DNA of 6,054 nucleotides. Origin: Caulobacteraceae bacterium. GTDB taxonomy: Bacteria; Pseudomonadota; Alphaproteobacteria; Caulobacterales; Caulobacteraceae. The notes under the pieces were generated by a model, which was not told where the DNA came from, did not search any database, and saw nothing but the letters and a program-made list of their open reading frames with translations. Numbering within the stretch: position 1 is the stretch's first letter; every line of letters starts with the position of its first letter. The position numbers and the translations under genes were made by a program. Positions 1 through 5,151 of this stretch are shown piece by piece. The stretch is from the NCBI GenBank assembly GCA_030151985.1, contig JASLDZ010000061.1:1-6054 (forward strand), given 5' to 3'.

Positions 1-852
1 CCCGAAACGATCGCGGAGCTGAAGCGTCAGACGGAGGCGATGGCCTTCGCGCTCGGCGTGCGCGGCCTGATGAACGTGCAGTTCGCCATCGAGGAGCCGC
101 ACTCGGCCGAGCCCCGCATCTTCGTGCTGGAGGTGAACCCCCGCGCCAGCCGCACCGTGCCCTTCGTCGCCAAGGCGATCGGCGCGCCGGTGGCCAGCAT
201 CGCCGCCAAGGTCATGGCGGGCGTTCCGCTCGCCTCGTTCGACCTGCACGACAAGCCCGCCGACCACGTTGCGGTGAAAGAGGCCGTGTTCCCCTTCGCC
301 CGCTTTCCCGGCGTCGATACGGTGCTCGGCCCCGAGATGCGCTCCACCGGCGAGGTCATGGGGCTGGACTGGAAGCGCGAGGGCGAGCCCGACACCACGG
401 CCGCCTTCGCCCGCGCCTTCGCCAAGAGCCAGATCGGGGGCGGGACGCGCGTGCCGCTGGAGGGATGCGTCTTCGTCTCGGTGAAGGAGGCCGACAAGCC
501 GTGGATCGTGGAGCCCTCGCGAATCCTGGCGGACCTGGGGTTCACCATCGTCGCCACCGGCGGCACGGCGACCTTCCTGGAGGGCGAGGGCCTGACCGTC
601 GAGCGGGTGAAGAAGGTGCTGGAGGGCCGGCCCAACATCGTCGACCGCATTAAGGACGGCGGCGTCCAGCTCGTGTTCAACACCACAGAGGGCAAGCAGA
701 GCCTGGCCGACAGCTTCAGCCTGCGCCGCAACGCCCTGATGTCCAAGGTGCCCTACTACACGACCACCGCCGGCGCCCTGGCCGCCGCCCAGGCGATCCG
801 CGCCCTGAAGGCCGGCGAGCTGCAGGTGAGGCCGCTGCAGAGCTACGCATGA
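1..852 (+). CDS. carB: Carbamoyl-phosphate synthase large subunit, C-terminal part (5' truncated by window edge)
   Basis: CarB makes carbamoyl phosphate from bicarbonate, ATP and ammonia channelled from the CarA glutaminase; the product feeds pyrimidine and arginine synthesis in the cytoplasm. The reading frame is open from base 1, so only the last 283 residues of a protein usually near 1,070-1,100 residues are present. Visible residues 1-150 are the end of the second ATP-grasp unit, with GLMNVQFAI (22-30) and the metal/ATP-binding stretch EVNPRASRTVPF (44-55). Residues from about 155 to 283 form the MGS-like allosteric domain, including ATGGTA (185-190) and GRPNIVDRIKDGG (209-221), which in E. 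coli CarB binds UMP, IMP and ornithine. The frame ends in TGA at 850-852. No disruption is seen. The gene is convergent with the amidohydrolase gene, with the palindromic element between them. Identity is essentially certain; the start lies outside the window. Confidence 0.97.
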   Translation, partial: PETIAELKRQTEAMAFALGVRGLMNVQFAIEEPHSAEPRIFVLEVNPRASRTVPFVAKAIGAPVASIAAKVMAGVPLASFDLHDKPADHVAVKEAVFPFARFPGVDTVLGPEMRSTGEVMGLDWKREGEPDTTAAFARAFAKSQIGGGTRVPLEGCVFVSVKEADKPWIVEPSRILADLGFTIVATGGTATFLEGEGLTVERVKKVLEGRPNIVDRIKDGGVQLVFNTTEGKQSLADSFSLRRNALMSKVPYYTTTAGALAAAQAIRALKAGELQVRPLQSYA

Positions 853-870
853 GGCTTCAGACGGCCGGTT

Positions 871-892
871 CCTCCCCCGCGTGCGGGGGAGG
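871..892 (+). terminator. GC-rich hairpin downstream of carB, possible terminator
   Basis: A perfect 9-bp stem (871-879 with 884-892) and a 4-nt loop begin 18 nt after the carB stop. No T-tract follows, so it is not a canonical intrinsic terminator. Its role in ending or stabilising carB mRNA is inferred from position only. It is the left arm of the palindromic element. Confidence 0.3.
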
Positions 893-980
893 TCGGCTGG
901 AGCGGAGCGAGAGGCGGGAGGGGGCGAGTGCGCTCGCCTACTCGCCCCCTCCGTCGCCGCGGCCTAAAGGCCTTGCGCCA

Positions 981-1002
981 CCTCCCCCGTGAACGGGGGA
1001 GG
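981..1002 (-). terminator. GC-rich hairpin downstream of the amidohydrolase gene, possible terminator
   Basis: A perfect 9-bp stem (981-989 with 994-1002) closes a tgaa loop and begins 23 nt past the amidohydrolase stop on the minus strand. No U-tract follows in that direction. It mirrors the left-arm hairpin, so the element could act bidirectionally; this is inferred from position and symmetry only. Confidence 0.3.
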
Positions 1003-1025
1003 AACCTTCATCGCCGCTGCGATCC

Positions 1026-1790
1026 CTACCTCCTCGCCATCGTTTCCGCGCGCGCGATGCGGGGCGCGAGGTAGGCGGCGACCGCCTCGACGGCCTTAGG
1101 CGTCGCGAGCAGGTCCTGGCGCACCTCGATCTCCAGGAAGTCGAGCCCGCGCTTTACGCCGTGGAGGGGCGCGGAGTAGTCGGTCACGTCCATGGCGTAG
1201 GGCTGGTTGTCGCCGACGGGAGCGTCAGCCTCGTCCTCTCGCAGCACCGCCAGCATGGCGTCGGCGAACGGCGAGCCGCCCAGGTGCAGCACGCCATACC
1301 GCCAGGGCCGATCGAAGCCCGCCATGCGCGGCGTGAAGCTGTGCACGAACACCAGCCGCGTCTCGACGCCGCGCGCCTCGCGGGCGTCCAGCTCGGCCGT
1401 GATCGCCGCGTGGTAGGGCGCGTGGATCGCCGCGACGCGCTCCGCCCGCGCTTCGGGTGTAAGGCCGGCGTTGGCGGGGATCGGCGTGCCGTCGGACGCC
1501 TCCGGCATGGCGTCGGCGCGCGCCGGGTCGCGGTTGCAGTCCACCACCAGGCGGGAGTAGCGCTGCAGGATCGCCGTCGCGGCGATGCGGTCGGCCAGCG
1601 CGAGAGTCAGGTCCGCGGCCCCGATGTCCCAGGCGATGTGGCGCTCGAACTCGGCGGCGGGCACGCCCAGGTCGCCCAGCGCCCGAGGCGTGGCGCGTCC
1701 GGCGTGGTCGCAGATGAACAGAAGCGAGGCGCCCGAGCCTGCGCGGTGAACAGCCGCAGGCTCCGGCTCGTCCTTTCGCAACAACGCCAT
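1026..1790 (-). CDS. N-formylglutamate amidohydrolase family protein
   Basis: This is a 254-residue cytoplasmic protein of the N-formylglutamate amidohydrolase family, whose founding member HutG hydrolyses N-formyl-L-glutamate to glutamate and formate in histidine breakdown. Family landmarks are CDHAGRATP (27-35), HIAWDIGA (51-58), RYSRLVVDCNRDP (78-90), HAPYH (123-127), HSFTP (150-154) and a late EIEVRQDLL (220-228). These His, Asp and Glu residues are the expected metal-site candidates. No signal peptide is seen. The frame stays open upstream to 2276, but the start at 1790 is preferred because homology begins there, GGAGGA lies 10 nt before it, and longer versions would run into the divergent transglutaminase gene. 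No hut genes are nearby, so the histidine-pathway role is unproven; this short orphan subfamily may act on another N-acyl amino acid or amide. The family call is strong and the substrate is unknown. Confidence 0.9.
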   Translation of the reverse strand: MALLRKDEPEPAAVHRAGSGASLLFICDHAGRATPRALGDLGVPAAEFERHIAWDIGAADLTLALADRIAATAILQRYSRLVVDCNRDPARADAMPEASDGTPIPANAGLTPEARAERVAAIHAPYHAAITAELDAREARGVETRLVFVHSFTPRMAGFDRPWRYGVLHLGGSPFADAMLAVLREDEADAPVGDNQPYAMDVTDYSAPLHGVKRGLDFLEIEVRQDLLATPKAVEAVAAYLAPRIARAETMARR

Positions 1791-1840
1791 GTCCGAATCG
1801 TCCTCCGCGCCGCTTAACTGCCGGCGAGCCTGGGGACGCC
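1791..1840. promoter_or_regulatory. 50-bp divergent start region shared by amidohydrolase and transglutaminase genes
   Basis: The two genes start back to back with only 50 bp between their ATG codons. Both promoters must therefore overlap each other or extend into the opposite coding sequence. I see no clear -35/-10 pair and no convincing operator palindrome. The location alone supports a regulatory role. Confidence 0.4.
1801..1806 (-). promoter_or_regulatory. Shine-Dalgarno site for the amidohydrolase gene
   Basis: The minus strand reads GGAGGA here, separated by 10 nt from the ATG at 1790-1788. It is the best ribosome-binding match near this gene and decides the start within a reading frame that stays open far upstream. 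Confidence 0.55.
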
Positions 1841-2752
1841 ATGCCGATCCTGCACATCCGCCACCTGACGACCTATCGCTACAGGAAGCCGGTGGCCTTC
1901 GGCGAGCATCGGCTGAGGCTGCGGCCCCGGGAGAGCTACGACCAGCGCATCCTGCGCGCGCACCTGGCGATTGGGCCCGAGCCCGCCGAACTGCGCCATG
2001 TGCACGACGTGTTCGGCAACGTGGTGGGGATCGCCACCTTCGACCGCCCGTCCGACACGCTGCGGTTCGAGAGCCGCGTGACGCTCGACCACGATCCCGC
2101 GCCCCTGGTGTCGGACGCGGAGGAGGCGATCGCCCCCTCGGGCGCGACCTTCCCGTTCGCCTACGGCGCGGAGGACATGCCCGACCTCCTGAGGTCGATC
2201 GAACCGGGCCATCTCGACCCCGGCGGCGTGGTGGCGGCCTGGGCGCGGCGGTTCCTGCGGCCCGTGGGAGCCACACCCGTCATCTCGCTCCTGGCCGACA
2301 TGACCCACGGCGTCCACGAGCGGTTCGCCTACGCCCAGCGCTTCGACGGCCTGACGCAGACGCCCGCCCGGACGCTGGAGCGGGGCGCGGGAACCTGCCG
2401 CGACTTCGCCGTGCTGATGATCGAGGCGGCCCGCTCGCTCGGCCTCGCCGCCCGTTTCGTGTCGGGCTACGTCTACAGCCCCGGCGACGGCCGCGCCTCG
2501 CCCAAGGCGCGGTCGGGCGGCGGCCACACGCACGCCTGGTGCCAGGTGTACCTGCCGAGCTGCGGCTGGGTGGAGTTCGACCCGACCAATGGCATCGTCG
2601 GCGCGATCGACCTCATCAAGGTGGCGGTGGTGCGCGATCCGCGGCAGGCCGCGCCGATCTCGGGCAGCTGGATCGGCGAGCCGGAGGAGTTCCTCGGCAT
2701 GGACGTCGAGGTCGAGCTGGCGGCCGCCGCGCCGGCGCGCCGCGCCGCCTGA
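1841..2752 (+). CDS. Transglutaminase-like cysteine peptidase/transferase family protein
   Basis: This 303-residue protein has a bacterial transglutaminase N-terminal beta-region (about 1-85, starting MPILHIRHLTTYRY) followed by a transglutaminase-like core (about 130-265). The expected Cys-His-Asp triad is intact: Cys186 in GAGTCRDFA, His231 in GGHTHAW, and Asp247 in GWVEFDPTNG. Such proteins cleave or transfer at amide bonds as papain-fold enzymes; the substrate of this subgroup is not known to me. No signal peptide or membrane segment is visible, so it is probably cytoplasmic. The C-terminus ends in an Ala/Arg/Pro-rich tail (293-303) encoded by a very GC-rich palindromic stretch. ATG 1841 fits the family's N-terminus; the ribosome-binding site is weak (gggga, 4 nt upstream). 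The gene is divergent from the amidohydrolase gene and converges on the VWA gene with 2 bp between stop codons. Family assignment is strong; function is open. Confidence 0.92.
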   Translation: MPILHIRHLTTYRYRKPVAFGEHRLRLRPRESYDQRILRAHLAIGPEPAELRHVHDVFGNVVGIATFDRPSDTLRFESRVTLDHDPAPLVSDAEEAIAPSGATFPFAYGAEDMPDLLRSIEPGHLDPGGVVAAWARRFLRPVGATPVISLLADMTHGVHERFAYAQRFDGLTQTPARTLERGAGTCRDFAVLMIEAARSLGLAARFVSGYVYSPGDGRASPKARSGGGHTHAWCQVYLPSCGWVEFDPTNGIVGAIDLIKVAVVRDPRQAAPISGSWIGEPEEFLGMDVEVELAAAAPARRAA

Positions 2753-2754
2753 TC

Positions 2755-3927
2755 CTAGCGCACCAGTTCCTTCATCGCCCGGTCCAGTCCCTCGAGCGTC
2801 AGCGGGAACATGCGCTCGCCCATCAGCTCGCCCAGGAGCTGCGTGGAGCCGGAGTGCGCCCAGTAGCGCTCCGGCGTCGGGTTCAGCCACACCGCGCTCT
2901 CGTAGATGTCGGTGACGCGCTGCATCCACACCGCGCCCGCCTCCTCGTTCCAGTGCTCGACCGAGCCGCCGGGGTAGGTGATCTCGTAAGGGCTCATCTG
3001 CGCGTCGCCGACGAACACGACCTTGTAGTCGTGGCCGTACTTGTGCAGCACGTCCCAGGTCGGGATGGTCTCCGCCTCCCGCCGCCGGTTGTCCTTCCAC
3101 ACCCGCTCGTACAGGCAGTTGTGGAAGTAGAAGAACTCCAGGTTCTTGAACTCGGTCTTGGCCGCGCTGAACAGCTCCTCGCAGAGCTTGACGTGGCTGT
3201 CCATGGAGCCGCCGATGTCGAGGAACAGCAGCACCTTGATGGTGTTGCGGCGTTCCGGCCGCATCTGGATGTCGAGGTAGCCCTTCTCCGCGGTGCCCTG
3301 GATGGTGCCGTCCAGGTCCAGCTCGTCCGGCGCACCCTCGCGGGCGAACTTGCGGAGGCGCCGCAGCGCCACCTTGATGTTGCGGGTGCCGAGCTCGACG
3401 GAGTCGTCCAGGTTCTTGAACTCGCGCTTCTCCCAGACCTTCACGGCCTTGCCCTGGCCGCCGGGCCCTCCGATCCGAATACCTTCCGGGTTGTAGCCGC
3501 CGTGGCCGAAGGGGCTCGTGCCGCCCGTCCCGATCCACTTGTTCCCGCCCTGGTGGCGCTCCTTCTGTTCCTCGAGCCGCTTCTTCAGCGTCTCCATCAG
3601 CTTCTCAAAGCCACCCCGCGCCTCGATCTGCGCCTTCTCCTCGTCGGTCAGGTACTTCTCGGTCAGCTTGCGCAGCCACTCCTCGGGGATCTCGGCGGTC
3701 AGGCTGCCGTCCACCCGCTCGAAGCCCTTGAACACGTGCGCGAACACGCGGTCGAACTTGTCGAGGTTGGTCTCGTCCTTCACCAGCGCCGCACGCGCCA
3801 GGAAGTAGAAGTCATCCACCGACAGGCCGACGACATGCGCGTCCATCGCCTCCATCAGGGTGAGGTATTCGCGCAGGGAGACGGGGATCTTGGCCTGCCG
3901 CAGCTCGCCGAAGAAGTGGGTGAACAT
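2755..3927 (-). CDS. CoxE-like von Willebrand factor A (VWA) domain protein
   Basis: This 390-residue protein belongs to the CoxE-like VWA family, often partnered with MoxR AAA+ ATPases in metal-cofactor insertion or complex-remodelling chaperone pairs. Residues 1-100 form the helical N-terminal region typical of the family (MFTHFFGELRQAKIPVSLRE). Residues 105-126 are highly charged and may be helical. A Gly-rich linker spans 127-160, and the VWA domain runs from about 228 to the end. The metal-adhesion (MIDAS) motif is D237-I-G-G-S241, with Gly in place of the first Ser of DxSxS; a further Asp is in FVGDAQMSPYE (305-315). No signal peptide or membrane segment is seen. ATG 3927 is preceded by GGAGAGG and overlaps the hepT stop by one base (TGATG), implying translational coupling. 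The frame continues upstream to 4113, but that part is hepT shadow. No MoxR gene is in the window, which is unusual. The role in the cell is unknown. Confidence 0.92.
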   Translation of the reverse strand: MFTHFFGELRQAKIPVSLREYLTLMEAMDAHVVGLSVDDFYFLARAALVKDETNLDKFDRVFAHVFKGFERVDGSLTAEIPEEWLRKLTEKYLTDEEKAQIEARGGFEKLMETLKKRLEEQKERHQGGNKWIGTGGTSPFGHGGYNPEGIRIGGPGGQGKAVKVWEKREFKNLDDSVELGTRNIKVALRRLRKFAREGAPDELDLDGTIQGTAEKGYLDIQMRPERRNTIKVLLFLDIGGSMDSHVKLCEELFSAAKTEFKNLEFFYFHNCLYERVWKDNRRREAETIPTWDVLHKYGHDYKVVFVGDAQMSPYEITYPGGSVEHWNEEAGAVWMQRVTDIYESAVWLNPTPERYWAHSGSTQLLGELMGERMFPLTLEGLDRAMKELVR

Positions 3928-4262
3928 CAGGCCTCTCCGAACATGCCCTTGATCCTGGCGCTCAAGTCCGGAGCGTCGCGGGTGGCGATGCCCCACAGGA
4001 CGACCGGCTCCACGCTCGCGTAGCCATGCGCGATGCGATGGCGCAGCGCAGCCATCTTCTGCCAGGGCCCGGCCGGGTTGAGGCGCGCCTCCGCCGACAA
4101 ACGCCGCGCACACTCTCCAACGACGAGAAAGTTCAGCGCCACCGCGTCGATCGTGCGCTGGTCGTCGATGAACGTTCGCAGGTCGAAGCCCGTCAGGTAG
4201 AGCGCGATCCGACGCAGCGCCTCCTGCATGGTTCGGAACAGCTCGGCGTCCTCGTCAGACAA
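3927..4262 (-). CDS. hepT: HepT-like HEPN-domain ribonuclease toxin (DUF86)
   Basis: This 111-residue, mostly helical HEPN protein is the toxin half of a HepT/MntA type VII toxin-antitoxin pair; characterised HepT proteins are RNases. The catalytic and target motif RX4-6HXY is present as R74-HRIA-H79-G-Y81. The family GEC/GEA segment is at 49-51 and a VLW near 88-90. In characterised systems the Tyr of this motif is AMPylated by MntA, silencing the RNase. The best start is TTG at 4262, overlapping the mntA stop by 8 nt. The first ATG (4229, residue 12) would remove the start of the first helix and has no better ribosome-binding site, so TTG is preferred on length and alignment. The gene overlaps the downstream VWA start by one base. 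All key residues are intact, so an active RNase is plausible, but activity cannot be judged from sequence. Confidence 0.9.
   Translation of the reverse strand: MSDEDAELFRTMQEALRRIALYLTGFDLRTFIDDQRTIDAVALNFLVVGECARRLSAEARLNPAGPWQKMAALRHRIAHGYASVEPVVLWGIATRDAPDLSARIKGMFGEA
3932..3938 (-). promoter_or_regulatory. Shine-Dalgarno site for the VWA gene, inside hepT
   Basis: The minus strand reads GGAGAGG here, within the last codons of hepT and 4 nt before the VWA start codon. It fixes the start at 3927. Together with the TGATG junction, it supports reinitiation by ribosomes finishing hepT. Confidence 0.65.
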
Positions 4263-4539
4263 CGATCGCGTCCGCGTCCGCGCGCTTCTTCGCCCAGGGC
4301 CGGAGCTCGCTGTCCTGGAACAGTTCGACCTCGCGCCCCAGCTTCTCGCCCAGATCGATCTGGATGCCGAAGAAGTCCAGTCCCATCGGCCGCGTGATCC
4401 GGCACATCAGGTCCACGTCGCTGTCCGCCCTCGCCTCGTCGCGGGCGAAGGAGCCGAACAGGCGCAGGTCGGTGACGCCCTGCTCCTCGAGCCAGGGCTT
4501 CAGCGCGCGCAGCTTCTCCAGGAGTTCGCGGCGGTCCAT
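4255..4539 (-). CDS. mntA: MntA-like minimal nucleotidyltransferase, antitoxin of HepT
   Basis: This 94-residue minimal nucleotidyltransferase has the diagnostic GSX10DXD motif: G29-S30, then ten residues, then D41-V-D43. In studied HepT/MntA pairs this enzyme transfers AMP from ATP to the HepT Tyr and neutralises it. The third acidic position, usually the Asp of a VDL strand, appears to be Glu72 in GREVELF (68-74). The C-terminal LRPWAKKRADADAIVV is typical of the family. ATG 4539 has AAGG five nt upstream and lies 14 bp after the GNAT stop. The frame stays open far upstream, but that region is shadow of the GNAT and deacetylase genes. The stop overlaps the hepT start by 8 nt, giving the antitoxin-first order. 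The family call is strong; AMPylation of this particular HepT is inferred. Confidence 0.9.
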   Translation of the reverse strand: MDRRELLEKLRALKPWLEEQGVTDLRLFGSFARDEARADSDVDLMCRITRPMGLDFFGIQIDLGEKLGREVELFQDSELRPWAKKRADADAIVV

Positions 4540-4553
4540 CGCCGCCTTATAGC

Positions 4554-5108
4554 TCAGGCGGGCGAGCGGCGCATGATCAGGTCGCGGTCGAGCGTCTTGC
4601 CCACCGGGAACTTCCACTCGCCCACGACCTCGAAGCCGTAGCGCTCGTAGAAGGCTTGCGCCCGGGCGTTGCCCTCCCAGACGCTCAGCCAGATCGTTCG
4701 GGAGCGGCCGGGGTCGATCCCCTGCAGCACCGCCTCCAGCATCCGCCTGCCGAGCCCCGAGCCCTGCGCCTCGTTCCGCAGGTAGAGGCGGCTGATCTCC
4801 GCGTCGCCGATCGCGGCCTTCGGATGCGGCAGCTTGTTCGGGCCGGCCACGGCGTAGCCGAGGGCGCGACCGTTGAGCGCCTCGGCGATCCAGACCTTCT
4901 TGGCGGGGTCCGCCAGCATCTTCAGGAAGGCCTTGCGCGAGTGCGCATCCTCCACGAAGGCGGCGAGGTCCTCCGGCGGATAGGCGACGCCAAAACCCTC
5001 GACGAAGGTCTCCACGAACGTCTCTTCCGAGATCTGCGCCAGCGCTCGCTCGTCCGCGCGCGTCGCGCGGCGGATCTTGGGCTGGAGGAGGCGGGCGGCG
5101 GGGTCCAT
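4554..5108 (-). CDS. GNAT-family N-acetyltransferase
   Basis: This 184-residue single-domain Gcn5-related N-acetyltransferase moves acetyl groups from acetyl-CoA to an amine. Motif A includes strand AEISRLYL (103-110) and the acetyl-CoA pyrophosphate loop QGSGLG (115-120). Motif B is LSVWEGNARAQAFYERYGF (141-159), with Tyr154 as the probable general acid. The N-terminus IRRATRADERAL (12-23) is the usual beta1-alpha1 start, and YPPEDLAAF (43-51) resembles a subgroup near PaiA-type polyamine acetyltransferases; that substrate hint is weak. ATG 5108 fits the family length; its ribosome-binding site is poor. It heads a probable four-gene minus-strand operon (GNAT, mntA, hepT, VWA) and is divergent from the deacetylase-family gene. 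No link between acetylation and the toxin-antitoxin pair is established. Confidence 0.9.
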   Translation of the reverse strand: MDPAARLLQPKIRRATRADERALAQISEETFVETFVEGFGVAYPPEDLAAFVEDAHSRKAFLKMLADPAKKVWIAEALNGRALGYAVAGPNKLPHPKAAIGDAEISRLYLRNEAQGSGLGRRMLEAVLQGIDPGRSRTIWLSVWEGNARAQAFYERYGFEVVGEWKFPVGKTLDRDLIMRRSPA

Positions 5109-5151
5109 GCCTGTCGCCTACATCGCCCGCGCCCGCTAGTCTCCGCGACCG
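5109..5151. promoter_or_regulatory. 43-bp divergent start region of GNAT and deacetylase genes
   Basis: Only 43 bp separate the start codons of two divergent genes, so their promoters must overlap or lie partly in coding DNA. An in-frame TAG at 5137-5139 limits how far upstream the deacetylase could start. No Shine-Dalgarno site is seen before the deacetylase ATG, and no convincing -10/-35 pair. A leaderless transcript is possible. Confidence 0.4.

Larger units (their letters stand above)
867..1006. repeat. 140-bp symmetric palindromic intergenic element
   Basis: The outer 27-nt arms (867-893 and 980-1006) are reverse complements of each other at 23 of 27 positions; the four mismatches are exactly the loop bases. 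Each arm is itself a hairpin with stem cctcccccg/cgggggagg and a 4-nt loop. Inside lies a further perfect 13-bp stem, 917-929 with 940-952, around a 10-nt loop. A short palindrome, ggcctaaaggcc, is at 961-972. The element occupies almost the whole gap between the convergent carB and amidohydrolase genes and has no credible coding frame. I recall similar 'cctcccccg...cgggggagg' intergenic repeats from Caulobacterales genomes, so it is probably one copy of a dispersed family (MITE- or REP-like). That is inference, because only one copy lies in this window. It may also insulate or terminate transcription from both sides. Confidence 0.8.

Noticed and set aside
27..746. A 239-codon minus-strand open frame opposite carB
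   Set aside because: It is antisense shadow of a well-conserved carB sequence, Ser/Thr/Arg-rich, with no motif and no ribosome-binding site.
867..1006. CRISPR array
   Set aside because: The repeated units are inverted, only two copies exist, and there are no evenly spaced spacers or cas genes.
1791..2276. N-terminal extension of the amidohydrolase frame up to 2276
   Set aside because: The added 162 residues are Arg/Pro-rich and antisense to the transglutaminase gene. Homology and a Shine-Dalgarno site place the start at 1790.
1814..3538. A 574-codon minus-strand open frame across the VWA and transglutaminase genes
   Set aside because: It lies in a different frame from the VWA gene, is Arg/Gly-rich without recognisable motifs, and is explained by the lack of stop codons in GC-rich DNA.
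1789..4023. A 744-codon plus-strand open frame spanning the transglutaminase and VWA regions
   Set aside because: It is a frame shadow produced by high GC content. Its composition is Arg/Pro/Ala/Leu-rich with no family motif, and it overlaps two genes with complete active-site motifs in other frames.
3927..4539. HepT/MntA region as an abortive-infection or CRISPR-associated defence island
   Set aside because: The pair is a recognised toxin-antitoxin type, but no other defence, phage or integrase gene is visible nearby, so an island is not supported by this window.
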